Positions 26,101 through 41,157 of a stretch of 64,000 nt of DNA are shown piece after piece. The notes under the pieces are model-generated. The model saw only the letters and a program-made list of their open reading frames with translations, was not told where the DNA came from and did not search any database. Source of the stretch: Limnoperna fortunei (Eukaryota; Mollusca; Bivalvia; Mytilida; Modiolidae); assembly GCA_944474755.1 (NCBI GenBank), contig OX104118.1, positions 75,657,865 to 75,721,864 on the forward strand. The letters run 5' to 3'. Every line of letters starts with the position of its first letter. The stretch's first letter is position 1. Both the position numbers and the translations under genes were made by a program.

Positions 26101-29100
26101 AAATTAAAATTCAATGTTTTTTTAATTAAAATAATGTTTTTTGCAGTTTTTTGCCAACATAACATTAACAAATGATATTATCCAACATTATTATACATAT
26201 CAGTGTAACCCATCCCTAGAGTTTCCATGATAATAGGTTTTTCCATGTTGAAATGAATAATTTTCCATGGAAAGTAATTAAACCAAAGAAAATTTTTTAT
26301 TCAATTCCATGGAAAAGGAAAATGATATGGCATGGAAATGGACTTTTAACTCATTGAAACTATCATGGAATGTAGAACTTTAATCAAATTAAACATGGAA
26401 CATCATGGAATCTTTGAACTTATTTTTTTTCATTTATGTATGCGGTAATTTCCGGATATTTGATGTCTTTCCGGTGACAACTTTGTTTTATCCACACGAC
26501 TTCCATTTCCGCTACGTCACAGAATTCAAAATTTGTTTCCTGGCTTTGGAGCGGCAATTTAAAGAATTTCATCAAATATGACGGTAAGTAATGATTAGCG
26601 AAGTAGTTCATACATCTTTTCATGCGTTCATCTTTTACTTAACTGCTTATCTTGCAATTTAATTTTAGAACCGATGGCGATAGTTATAACATGTGTGTCT
26701 ATTTTTTAATGTTATATTTGAGTTTTATAATAGAGAAAGCTAGGGTACCACGAATAACAGAAAACAACCGAAAACAAGAGGAATTACCGAAAACAATAAA
26801 ACAATGACCGAAAAACGCATTAAAATTAATGTGTTTTATTCAAAACTGTATGTTTAACGTAATAGAAACGCTATGCAAAAAGTTTTATGCAAAAATATTA
26901 ATGTATGACAAAGTTATAGCACTTTTTCCTTCATGCCATACAAATACGATAATATACGTTTATTCAATATGGCGACTGAATATCACGTGATTCGATCAAA
27001 GTACTGCAAATGCTGTAATTGACGACTTTCCAATTTAAAAAACGCCACCTAGTGTCAATTTCCGGTACTAAAAACTGCGGCTATAGCCTGTCCTGTTGAA
27101 ACCTTTTGAAATGGACAATTGTCTTTGATAAATTTTCACGCTTCAGTTGAATGACAGGTGTCAATATCTGAGTGAGGAAGGTTATTAAAACCGCCTGCTG
27201 TGTAAACATGATCGTTAATTAATTAATCTATGTTAATTATCCTATTAACCTGATGTTAATTGGAGGTAGAACCCCAGCTGTTTTATAGCTTAAATAAACA
27301 AGGTTATCAGTGACATCGGTGTTGTATTCAAACTCACCTGTTGCCTATGGCTATAGTAACATCTACTTATAAGGTTAATTAGATGAAAAATTTAATTGAC
27401 ATAGACAAATAATGTTAAAACAATCCAAAATCTTTATTTCAATATCATAGTCTTTTAGTAATGATAGCCGTAGTTTTTTTAACAGGAAGTAAAAGGGGAG
27501 ATAAATCATGTAAAACTGGAAATGGGTCAATTAGGCGTGAAATATTGGCTGCATGGTGATAATTGATAATTATGACTTTAAATTTTACATTATGACTATT
27601 GACTTGATTGCAGATATCAGTATTTTCTCTGTACCAATGTAACTTTGGCTTTATGAGAATAAAGATATAAAAAGTAAAAAAATAAATTATGTATCAAACA
27701 TATATTTTGTTTTATTTTGTCCATTTACTTTTGTTCCTTAATTAAACATACATGTTAAGGTACATTCATACAACGTATATAAATCAGGATGGCATTACAG
27801 ATGGACAGCATAACAATACATGCATTTTAGAGAAAAAGTGTCATTTCCAGTACTTTGATCGAATCACGTGATATTCAGTCGCCATATTGATTATATGTAT
27901 ATTATCGGACATTGTATGGCATAAAGAAAAAAGTGATATAACTTTGTCATACATTAATATTTTTTCATAAAACTTTTTGAATAGCGTTTCAATTACGTTA
28001 AACATACAGTTTTGAACAAAAAACATTAACTTTAATGCGTTTTTCGGTCATTTTTTTATTGTTTTCGGTTATTCCTCTTGTTTTCAGTTGTTTTCTGTTA
28101 TTCGAGCTACCGAGAAAGCTATGATTTTGTGTAAAAAAGAAGGTTACGATTTATTCGAAAATGATACTTTGTGGTCAATTAATATTTTACAGATAAGTCA
28201 TCTTACGATATCCTTTTAATTTAATGGGAATGCAGTGTTGTGGAGTGACTGTACAAAAGCCGTAAACAATGTTGTGAAGATTGCATTTCAACATGCACGA
28301 ACTGATTTCTGCCAGCATAAATGGGAACATAAAACAAGTGGTAGGTACATGGTTCTAAGATAATTACAGGAAATCAATTGTACATAAATTTATATTAACT
28401 TTATCACTATAGTCAATGTCCGGAAGCTACAATAACCACAGGGGCTTGTAAAAATAGATTTATTTGCACTTTCGAATTTGTTATTGTGTGCGAGAAGGGA
28501 AAAACAGAGTCTATACCCACAAACTTTAAAAAAAAAATATTACTTTACCCATATCTACACGGGTTTGTAATTATTTCTGTTCAGAATTTAATAATCTACA
28601 TGAAAAACCCTACCTTTATGTTTCTAATGCCATTTAACTCTCAAATTTTAATAATCTACCAGTTTGAAACGAAACGGACAAGAACCAACACACACACAAA
28701 AACCAATCTTAATTAAAATTAAATCTTTCACAAGCTCCCCCTTTTTGTTATTGTCGTTTTGAAGATCTAACAACATCCCATTACAGGTCATCTCAGGTTG
28801 AACTTCTGTATTGACCAATCAATTTTTATTGCCATTTTTGCTTAGGCACCATTAAGCTTGAAACCTATGCCCTGTTCACTTAAGGTAAAATAAAATTAAA
28901 AATAAAAATAAATGCAATATGGCGACTGAATATCACGTGATTCGATCAAAGTACTGCAAATGCTGTAATTGACGACTTTCCAATTTAAAAAACGCCACCT
29001 AGTGTCAATTTCCGGTACTAAAAACTGCGGCTATAGCCTGTCCTGTTGAAACCTTTTGAAATGGACAATTGTCTTTGATAAATTTTCACGCTTCAGTTGA

Positions 29101-32100
29101 ATGACAGGTGTCAATATCTGAGTGAGGAAGGTTATTAAAACCGCCTGCTGTGTAAACATGATCGTTAATTAATTAATCTATGTTAATTATCCTATTAACC
29201 TGATGTTAATTGGAGGTAGAACCCCAGCTGTTTTATAGCTTAAATAAACAAGGTTATCAGTGACATCGGTGTTGTATTCAAACTCACCTGTTGCCTATGG
29301 CTATAGTAACATCTACTTATAAGGTTAATTAGATGAAAAATTTAATTGACATAGACAAATAATGTTAAAACAATCCAAAATCTTTATTTCAATATCATAG
29401 TCTTTTAGTAATGATAGCCGTAGTTTTTTTAACAGGAAGTAGGGAGATAAATCATGTAAAACTGGAAATGGGTCAATTAGGCGTGAAATATTGGCTGCAT
29501 GGTGATAATTGATAATTATGACTTTAAATTTTACATTATGACTATTGACTTGATTGCAGATATCAGTATTTTCTCTGTACCAATGTAACTTTGGCTTTAT
29601 GAGAATAAAGATATAAAAAGTAAAAAAATAAATTATGTATCAAACATATATTTTGTTTTATTTTGTCCATTTACTTTTGTTCCTTAATTAAACATGCATG
29701 TTAAGGTACATTCATACAACGTATATAAATCAGGATGGCATTACAGATGGACAGCATAACAATACATGCATTTTAGAGAAAAAGTGTCATTTCCAGTACT
29801 TTGATCGAATCACGTGATATTCAGTCGCCATATTGATTATATGTATATTATCTGACATTGTATGGCATAAAGAAAAAAGTGATATAACTTTGTCATACAT
29901 TAATATTTTTTCATAAAACTTTTTGAATAGCGTTTCAATTACGTTAAACATACAGTTTTGAACAAAAAACATTAACTTTAATGCGTTTTTCGGTCATTTT
30001 TTTATTGTTTTCGGTTATTCCTCTTGTTTTCAGTTGTTTTCTGTTATTCGAGCTACCGAGAAAGCTATGATTTTGTGTAAAAAAGAAGGTTACGATTTAT
30101 TCGAAAATGATACTTTGTGGTCAATTAATATTTTACAGATAAGTCATCTTACGATATCCTTTTAATTTAATGGGAATGCAGTGTTGTGGAGTGACTGTAC
30201 AAAAGCCGTAAACAATGTTGTGAAGATTGCATTTCAACATGCACGAACTGATTTCTGCCAGCATAAATGGGAACATAAAACAAGTGGTAGGTACATGGTT
30301 CTAAGATAATTACAGGAAATCAATTGTACATAAATTTATATTAACTTTATCACTATAGTCAATGTCCGGAAGCTACAATAACCACAGGGGCTTGTAAAAA
30401 TAGATTTATTTGCACTTTCGAATTTGTTATTGTGTGCGAGAAGGGAAAAACAGAGTCTATACCCACAAACTTTAAAAAAAAAATATTACTTTACCCATAT
30501 CTACACGGGTTTGTAATTATTTCTGTTCAGAATTTAATAATCTACATGAAAAACCCTACCTTTATGTTTCTAATGCCATTTAACTCTCAAATTTTAATAA
30601 TCTACCAGTTTGAAACGAAACGGACAAGAACCAACACACACACAAAAACCAATCTTAATTAAAATTAAATCTTTCACAAGCTCCCCCTTTTTGTTATTGT
30701 CGTTTTGAAGATCTAACAACATCCCATTACAGGTCATCTCAGGTTGAACTTCTGTATTGACCAATCAATTTTTATTGCCATTTTTGCTTAGGCACCATTA
30801 AGCTTGAAACCTATGCCCTGTTCACTTAAGGTAAAATAAAATTAAAAATAAAAATAAATGCCTACCTACCTACCCTATTTTTTTCCAAACATGTAACAGG
30901 AAACACACATACCTTTTTATTTGTCCTTATAAATATAAAGGGACATTGTAGGCAAAAAACAAGCTTTAATTTTTCAAATATTTTCTTTTTTATTTCAGAA
31001 TATTGCCTTTTATTGTATCCCAATACTACAGAAATAATGTTTGTTAAGCCATTAATGGGAAGTGCAGCGATTTGAGATTAACAATTAAACTGTCATCAAT
31101 GCCAAAAAGTAGCAGGTAAGACATTAGTCTTTGCATGATTTTTATGTTGCTTGCAACATGTTGCAAAGAGACATAAGTGTCACTTTAGCTATATGCTTTG
31201 TCCTGTGGCATCACAATAACTTTCGTCACAGTTTTCTGGGCAACTTCATGCCGCAGCCTCTTGATATTTGGCATGTAGCTTTGTCCTATAAAAGTTTATG
31301 CTGCCACTAGAAAGTAATACCTATGTCTCGTCTTTAATGACTTTTCGTCTCTGGCGAGACAAAATGAAAGTACAAATTACAATGTATTTATACACGGTAA
31401 CTAGACCTGTTTTCATTGCTAGTGACACAAGTAAATCAAGAAATCTGTGAGTCAATGCTAATTAATGTACCACTGTTTTCGATAAAATCTATATACATGT
31501 ACTATATGTGTTCAGTATCTACTTCCTGTTTGATGTAGAGTTATGGACTTATAAATGAGTTATATTTGGAAACAAATGTAATCCCAGATGAAGGGAACCA
31601 CAATGATAAAAATTATACAGGGGATATAAAAAAAATTGAACAATGTGTCCATGGGACACGGATGCTAAAGGAAGTCCCAAACAGGATGTAGTTGTCCAAC
31701 AGGTCTGAAAGTCGCTTAGGATGTACAACTTGTGATACTTAACCACCCTGCCAAATTTCAAATTACTAATGTACGGTTTCTGAGAAAAGCTTGAGGGAAA
31801 GTTTCACTCATGTTAACACATTTTCATTTCGGCCCAGTGGCAAACGGGAAGTAGTTGTCCGGCAGGTCTGAAAGTCGCTTAGGACGTACAAATTGTGATC
31901 CTGAACCACCCTGCCAAATTTCCAATTGTTCAGATGTACATTTTCTGAGAAAAGCTTGACAGAAATTTTCATACTCATGTTAACACATTTTCATATCGAC
32001 CCAGTCGCAAACAGGAAGTAGTTGTCCGACAGGTCTGACAATTCGTAAGGACATGAGTAAAACTAAATGCCCCCCCCCCCCCCCGACATGTCGCGGGGGC

Positions 32101-35100
32101 ATACAAAAATTGAAATAAATACTACTAGTACCAGATAGCTTGGGGTTTTCACTCTTCAACGCCTCTGTTAAGTCTTTTTTGGGGTTGTAGTCTACTAAAG
32201 GCCTAGATAGACTGTGAATGAGTTTCACAGTGGTGGTAACAGGTGAGACATACTTGTAGAGGCCACATTTGTTTATTAATCAGTCGCATGCACACCTTTT
32301 ATTTTTCTTTCCAGCACATTGGCAAAGAACATAAAGAAAACAGAGAAAAAAATGAACTCCTTAATCATGTCAGTGTTTTGTTGGAGTTTTAAGACATTTT
32401 TGTATTTAATGTTATTTGAATAAATATTTAGTTAATTTTTAGTGTTTTAGGCCAGAAAATACCACAGTGATGGACCAATCAGTCAACTAATACAGTTAAG
32501 TCAGGTACCTGAACATAATACTTCAAGTATACTTCAAGTATACTTTAAGTATACTTCAAGTATACTTTAAGTATACTTCAAGTATACTGTAAGTATAAAA
32601 CCTAAGTATATTTCAAGTATAACTAAAGTATACTTCAAGTATACTGCAAGTATAAAACCTTAGTATTCTCTAAGTATACTTAAAGTATAACTAAAGTATA
32701 CTTCAAGTATAAAGGTCTAAGTATTAGCCGAGTATACTTGGTTGAAGTATACTTGGCTAACTAATTTGCATATAAAATCAAAATACTTGAAGTATACTTA
32801 AAGTATACTTCTGAGTTATACTTTAGTTATACTTGCAAGTATACTTGAAGTATACTTGAAGTACTAATAATTTCCGTAAACCATATATACGAACAGTATA
32901 CGCATAATGTACGAATGTCGTACAAGCAATAAAAACACGATATACGAACGATAATATTGTTAATTTATGCGTTCCAGGGACTCTAGCGCGCAGTTTGAAA
33001 ATCGAACTAACAAATTATAATCGTACCACGCTTGTAAAAAAGTGCAAAGGAGGCGTTTATAAACATGATGAAGTTTAAAAGTGTATTGCCCAAAACTTTC
33101 TGTTTTCTCTGTACGAAGACACCAAAACTGCCAAGCAGAGTAATATTTCTGCTCTGGAGAAATAGAATTATTTTCAGTTTAGTAGCCAAATAAATGTTAA
33201 CTTTGTACTATTAAGTTTCATGCGATGAAGTGTGTTTGTTACTTGTTCAAGATCAGCGGATCGTTCTGGGGCACTTTGCCTTTCCCAAGTTCTCTATTGC
33301 TTGTTCATGTAGACAATTAGAAATATACACATTACACATTTATAATTAATTGTTTGTCTGTAGAAAGTTCCACAGCTACGGGAGGGGGTGGTAGAACATC
33401 CATACAATCCACAATTGTTAATTTAGAATATATACGAAAGTGTCTCTTTTTACCTTTCAAAAATATAGACCTCGCCATAAGTTAAGCAACACCTACAATT
33501 TTTTTTATAATTTCACAAATCTGAATGAATATTAACTTTGTGTTACTTATGTACTAAAGCCATCATTCGAGCACGGGAAAGTTACTTTAATTAACTCCTC
33601 AGATAAATCTTTAAATAGCAAAACCAGTTTGTCCTAGGGTAGTCGAGCACGCCTAAAAGCTTGTTTTCCTTAACGATTTAGTGTTCATCTCCTGGTCTTT
33701 TTCGACTTTTTCTTTACATTTTTACAATGCCTAGACGGTGATTAAGTGAAGTTGAGAAGTGGCAGATCGTTGGAATGCGTAATAGTGGACAGAGCTTGCG
33801 TCCGATAGCATAACACTTTGGCATTCACTTCAGCATTGTATCCCGGCAACTGAAGCGTCATCAAGATGATGGAACTAGCCAGGAACGTCCTAGGTCAGGG
33901 CGATCACCAAAAAACATCTGAAAGGGAGGATAAAGCACTCGTTTGTGTAGCCAAACGCCAACTGTTTGCCACTGCATTATATCTTTGTGACGATTGGAAT
34001 ATTGCAACCAGAGTCGCTGTTCGAACAGTTAACAGGCGCCTAAACAAGGTTGAGATATCGTCGTCCCTTGAAACGTCCACTGTTGACACAGAGACATCGC
34101 CAAGCATGTTCAGAGTGGGCACGATATCACCGCCATTGGAATATTCGAAGCTGGCGACCAGTACACAGGACCGACGAAGTAGATACCTTCTCCATCATAT
34201 TGATGGGCGCATGTGCGTTTGAAGACAACGAGGCACTGCTTACAATCAGAACAACATCCTAGGCACTACAGCGTTTGGAATGGTGTTACAGTGTGACGAG
34301 GCTTTTCATACGACTGTAAACTGAATCTGTATGTGGTTGATGGGACAATGGCAGGAAATGACGCCATTAACGCTATTATTGTGGTATATTCTGACAATCA
34401 TGCACATGGTAACAAACCCATCTTTATGTATGACAACGCAAGACCTCACCGAGCTGCAATTGTACCTGATGTTATCGAAAGGGAAGCTATTGAGCATCTT
34501 CCATGGCCATCCATATCACCCGATATGAATCCGATTGAACATTTGTGGGATATAATTGGCCGTAAAAGCAATAATAGAGCACCTGCTTGTCAAAATGTCC
34601 AGGAACTACGTGTTGCCATTTACCACATGCTACACTTGTACCGGAAGCGTGGTGGTTACACGACTTACTGAGTATTTTTGCGTTTAACGCATTTCAAAGT
34701 GACGATTCTTTCCCTGAGCGTTGAATTGTGATGATGTGTTTACTTTAAGTTCGTGAAATTGAAGTATGCAATCAAACTTATTTTTTGACTAATGAAAGTT
34801 ATATTTGCACTTTTTTTTAATATCTTTGTTTTGTTTCATCAAACAATAATTTAAGCGACTTCAAACATGTTGTTTGTATGTATAATTTGTCATTAAATAA
34901 ATTGTCATTTGTAAAAACATGAATCTCTGGGTAATAATAGGGTGTTGCTTAACTTATGGAAAAGTGTATATATAAAAAGATAGCTCTTTTCATTGAACAA
35001 TATATCATTGGGTAGCTGAGGTAAACCACAGCGACGTGCTCCATTAACATCACTAGATCAAACGAAATGCCTATATGTTGTTAAATAAACCAATAAAACA

Positions 35101-38100
35101 GGCGTCTTGCAACAGTGATAATAAATTGTAATGAATGTGTTGGTAGGAATGCCCAAAAAATGTTAGTATAAGGTGCGATTCTGTCATTGTGCCAGCAAGA
35201 GAGGAAATAAACAGGAAGAGTTCTAGAAGACAAGAAAACAAATTCATTGTATGTTCTAAGATGTCGCTTAAATTTTCTGTAGTTTTTTTTCATAAACATT
35301 ATGGTAGTAAATGGGCTGTTTTGTCTAGGTGGACGTACAATCATAAAATATTTGAATAAGTCTGGTTTAAAAATTAAAATATATAATTCCTATATTATAA
35401 CGTGCGAAAATATATGAATAGGGTCGGGTTTCAATTCTCCGTCCGTAGACGTGCACATAAAAGTACTCTTAGTCCCCCCCCCACGTATGTCGGGCAATGT
35501 TTAATACACATGTACTTTGATCAATGAGGCGGGATTACTTAAAAGCCTTTAGCGTCCCATGTACAATTTTATTATTTACACTGAATATTTTAAACAACAG
35601 TAGATGGAGATAAGAGCACAAACATGGCTTTATTTAAGAATTATAATTAAAATAGCTGAAAATAATTATGATACAAATTTTAAAGTTTAATTCATATAGT
35701 AGTGTATAGAAATATTGACAGTTGTCAATATACTTAAATTGGCATCGATCAACTAATGATGAATCCCAGTATTTCAATGTTTATATCACTTGCATTTATC
35801 TGAATATAGAGTTATTCTGGTTCATTCGAGAAAACTACAAGCATCTTATTAGGCTTATCCACATCTACATTTGGATTATTGATTTTATTTATTCCGGCTG
35901 TGTGTGTTTAATGAGCTACATGACACTGGTGCCTTAGTCGTGGAAGTATATTAAGAATTCGGTTACCTTGGCCAAAATACTCTTGGGACTTGCATCATAC
36001 ATCTTTAATTCTTTCGTTAAAAAGAAAAATGGTTGAACAGTTCTGTTTAAGCTGTTAAAGTTTGAGGTATTTACATCATGCCAGATGGGGTAAACAATTA
36101 CTTAAATATTCCGGGCATAACCCAGTTTGCATGTTGTAAAAACGTCATTTTACGATATTTCCGTCTGTAAGGTATCACATCACGTTTCAAAGCATAAGGC
36201 TGGACTATTTGCAAACTTTGGGAAGACCTGTGACTATGCTAGCATGTTCGAGTTGAATTTATCTATTAGAATATTGTTCAAGACATCCATCCCAAACTTC
36301 ACATGCGTATTCGAGTACAGGTCTGATAAATGTCAGATAAATGTTTGATAATGTATGCTTTGAAAACATAAACTTCAGTTTTCGGAGGGCATTTACCGAT
36401 TTAGCACCCTGCCCGTAGTAAGACTCGAACACAAAACCTCAGTGTTGACAGGCACGTGATCAACAGGATATCATTAATACAAACTTAATTTGGAAAAGCA
36501 ATATGGATATCTTTAGTCACAGTTTTGGCATGTATACCATGTATAAGTTCCTTCTGTATCTAAATGTTTTGTTAACTCCAAAGAAGGATTATGATCTTGA
36601 TAATTTAACCTTGCTAGGTATTTTAAGGTTTGAATGGTGAGTGCAGCTCAGCATTTTTATGAAAGTGCAGGAAAAGAGCCAATAACAAAATAACCACATA
36701 ATTTAGTCCAGGACATTTAATGACGAAACCACAGCATATTTTAAAATATCCACAACAAACAATTATTGAATAACACAAGTAATCATAGCATATAATAATG
36801 GAACCACAACATATAATGTCGAAATTGCAGTATATGACAATACAACCGCAGTATAGAATGATTAAAAATCATCATATATATATAGAATGATGAAATCCAA
36901 CAAAGAAAGATGTAACCACGGCATATAATGACGACACCACATCAAAATATGACAGAACCACTAGCATATAACTAAATATCCACAGAATATAATGATGGAA
37001 TGACAACATAAATTATTTCAGATAATGAAAAAGTATATCATCACATAATGAAGAAGTATCATCACATAATGACAAATAATGACAAAGTATCATCACATAA
37101 TAACAAAGTATCATCACATAATAACAGAGTATCATCACATAATAACAAAGTATCATCACATAATGACAAAGTATCATCACATAATAACAGAGTATCATCA
37201 CATAATAACAAAGTATCATCACATAATGACAAAGTATCATCACATAATAACAAAGTATCATCACATAATGACAAAGTATCATCACATAATGACAAAGTAT
37301 CATCACATAATAACAAAGAATCATCACATATTTAAAAAGTATCATCACATACTGAAAGAGTATCATCATATAATAAAAACGTCTTCATAAGGCAGCTATG
37401 GCGTTCCATAATATGATAGACCGATAGCATATAATAATTGGTCCAATTGAACCAGAGAAGATAATGATGGAACATGAGCATATTCTGGTGTAACCAGGGC
37501 TTATAATGCTGGAACTACAGCATGGGAGGATTGAACCATATAATATAGTGATAGAACCATAGCATATAATGACTGAACCACATCACTATAATGATGGAAC
37601 CATATCATGTAATGACGGGACCAGAGCATATAAATGGTTACAACAAACCAATTATTTGTTTACATTACACCGGGAAATTTTTGAACCCAAGATAGTAACA
37701 TTTCAACTTACACAAGCGACTGCTTTCGGGTGTTTAATTTGAGAGGATTTTTACACGTAAAATCTTAATTGCAGGTACCCCATATGGAAGATGCATTGTT
37801 AAATAGTTGGTTTATTGTAACCTAATGATGAAAACACATCATATTTAATGACGTGACCAGAGCATGTAATGTTGAAAGCCTAAGTTTTTGGTGAAAATCC
37901 GAAATCCAAGATGGTCATGACATTGGAACACACTTTAATCGAAAAACGCCAGAAAAATAAGAGACAAATAAAATTGCACAGAAATGCTGCCAAGGTGGTT
38001 CTCTGCCATTTTAGGAGCTGATTGGAATCATATTCTATACGAAATTAAAGTAATAGTTTTAATTTAAGTTCATGTGGCACGCGGCAGCAGACACACAAAA

Positions 38101-41048
38101 TGGAAGAATTTCACAATGACATCACTTAATCCTGAGATATTATATTGAACTTTGGCCGATTCGTTTACTTGTGTCTATATTTTGGTACTCAGTCAAGATT
38201 TTACCCGTTCGATATTTTATTCTCTTCGTATTGGGCTCTCTTAGATGCCTCATTCATTTTGCTATTGTGCTCGACTCCAATCTATTGACAAGGAGTGCCA
38301 ATTTTCCTACAGAAGGTCGAAAGTCCGGTTTTCTCCGTGTACTCCAGCTTCCTCCCCTAAAAAAAAACTGGGCGTCATGATATAATTGAAAAAAAACATG
38401 CTGAAAGTGTCGTTAAAAACATTCAAACAAACAAACAAACAATGATTTTGCTAGTATCTATAACAATATAATACATGCTGTCATGCTAAGTTTCATTAAG
38501 ATACAAAGGTGATTAAAGGCTCGTCTTGATTTCTTTACGCTCTAAGTTAGATGATTTGTTACCAGTTCGATATTTAAATGTTTGCATTTTGTGCTCGCTT
38601 ACAAAAGAAAACCTGTTCATCTGCCTCTTATACCTTTTGACAGTATTTATAGCAATTAAATACAACTTGCCCGACCAAGTTTCACGAAGACTAGAAGAAG
38701 ATGAAATATCCGTCGTACATTTGGCGTTTGCGGGCATTTAGTTTTACCAGTTCGATATTAAAATTTGTACCCCTCAGTTTTATCAAATTCTTGGTATTAT
38801 CTTTTTGTCTCTTTTAAATAAAGAAAAATTGCAGTTATTTTACAAAAGCTATTTGAACAAATTGATTGATTGATCGAATGTTTGCTGAACGTCCGCGAGC
38901 AATATTTCCACTATATTAAGGGCGAATAAAAGTTTACAAAACACAGGTCAACGGAGAAATGAATAGACCAATGGGAACACAATTTAGACTACAACTGAAA
39001 ACTTTGGAGCTTTAGGTAAGGACGTAGAATTTAGCACTATTTATAAATCTACAAAATGGGTCTTAATCTTGCAAATAGGTCGCCACTCTGGAACACGTCA
39101 GCCAATACGGTTCGCTGCCAATCTTTTCGTTTTATGACATGACAGCCACGGTTCCCCCAACAAGAAGGCTTCCCCTATACGCCACCTGGGGATGCTCTTG
39201 GCAGCTCTGTGGGTCAAGCAATGCATGGGAACACATCCTCTTAGTATGGTTCAGTATACCGAATAGAACATTTCATTAAATATTTTTTAATACGGCATTA
39301 ACTGATTGGATGGAGAAGTTTTGTTTAAAACCTACAGTTGAATATGATATGCTTTTCTCCCCCCCCCCCCCCCACCCCCGCAACCTATAAAATGAAAAAA
39401 GTTTAAAATAAGACATCAATACAAAAAATCCTTTGATTTTTTCCTTGTATCTGTATAAAAATAAATAAATTGTATGAAAATAGTGACTTTTGATAGGCTG
39501 GAAAATATTTTCAATCAGAGGGTGGAAAAATCATAGTCATGGAGACACGCTCTCTTTGACGTCATATATTATTCCGCTGGACATTTGTATTGATCTTTTT
39601 TTTCAAAAATATAAATTTAAAAACATAAATTGTTAAGCTAATTCTCACGTTTGAATTTATAATAATTAACTACGAAAAATATAACCGCGTATACAATGTG
39701 CAAAACGGAAATTTTGTTATCCATCGATGGAGAAACAAATTTATGTAGTTAATCATCCTCACAAGTCAGGGTTTCTGTGTCCAGACATGTGGACACAGAA
39801 ACCCTGACTTGTGAGGATGGTAGCTAATCCGTAATTAAATGGTTTATCCGCTGGAAATCAGATAAGATTGAATTAAAACAGGGTTAAGTGGTATAGTTCA
39901 CACAGAATATATTTGATCAAATTCCAGAATGCATCATCCTCACAAGTAAGTGTTTCTGTGTCAAATGAACCTTTTCATATGCATGCTTCTTTATAGCTTT
40001 TTACTTTTTTGAATTTAAGAGTGAAAAATGAGTAAAACTAGCTGAAAAGTATGCCCCCGCAGCTGCGAATTAAATGTTGATAAATTATCGGGAATGTTTT
40101 TTGGAAAGTAAAGTGTGTTCTACATAAATGATGCGGGGCCCGCCTGACCAGCGAAAAGACGGGTGTGAAATTTCAATGAAAATCAAAATCTTTTGGTCCT
40201 TTACACTATCATTATGTGTTCAAACATCTTACTTAATATGAATGCTGTAGCTTCAAGGATGAGAGGGCGGACAGGGTAGTGGGAGACAGGAAGAGAGGGG
40301 GAGAAAGGAGCAGTAGGGAGGGAGAAAGGAGCAGAGGGGAGGGAGAAAGGATCAGTAGAAAGGAAGGAGCTGAGGGGAGGAAGAAATGAGAAAGGTCCAC
40401 CCCTCAAATATGAAGGAGAAAATAGCCGGCCAAAACATGTAAACTATCTGAGTTCACTGGTCTGCAATCTAAGACCAACTATCTGTAGTCAACAATATTT
40501 CACAACAATTAAAATCATTTGGCCCTGCATACCTCCATTAGATGGTTATAAGTATAAATACCAAATATAAATGTTGTAGCTACAAAGTTACGTGAAGATA
40601 GCCAGACGAAACATGCACCTCTCTATGGCATGCAACCTTTAAAGTCCAACTTTCTCTGATTTGATTAAAATTAAATGAAAATCACAATCTTTTGGCCCTG
40701 CACACCTTCATTATGTATACCAACATTCTGCAAAATTTAATTGTTGTAGCCATAAAACTGACGAAGTTAGCAGGTCACACTAATCCGATGGACGGACCAG
40801 TGTAAATTAATATGCCCCTCACTTTTCGTCATTGGGGTATAAAAATGACAGAAACGTTTCTATGCTTTTAGCGTTTTAGTATTCCATGAAGAAAACTATG
40901 AATAAATCTGAATCAAATGTGTGGAAGCATTAAGTGGAAGAGCCAAACATTATCTGTTTCAAATACGAGTTGTACATCTATGTATTCTTTCGATTTAAGA
41001 GAACAGTTGGAGCACAGAACATCCCAGTGTCAACTCAGATATAAGAAC

Positions 41049-41080
<32 letters not shown>

Positions 41081-41115
41081 TAGCTTGATAGAATGAACTG
41101 ATTGATTGATGATTA

Positions 41116-41157
<42 letters not shown>

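Larger units (their letters stand above)
25765..32879. mobile_element. 7.1-kb segment bounded by inverted AAGTATACTT arrays
   Basis: TTACGGAATT at 25765-25774 is mirrored by AATTTCCGTAA at 32869-32879. Just inside each end lies an array of the 10-bp palindrome AAGTATACTT in short variable units (25783-25990 and 32517-32862). The interior holds a Mutator-like element, its tandem duplication and further repeats, with no intact transposase. It resembles a foldback-type element nested in the larger 31-kb structure. No target duplication was identified. Confidence 0.5.

Noticed and set aside
27841..28026. 61-codon minus-strand frame, repeated identically at 29787-29972
   Set aside because: It lies within the terminal inverted repeat of the Mutator-like element, and its duplication is the 1.95-kb tandem copy.
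37013..37390. Overlapping open frames on both strands with 7-residue repeats
   Set aside because: The 21-bp repeat is seven codons long and stop-free by chance in several frames on both strands.
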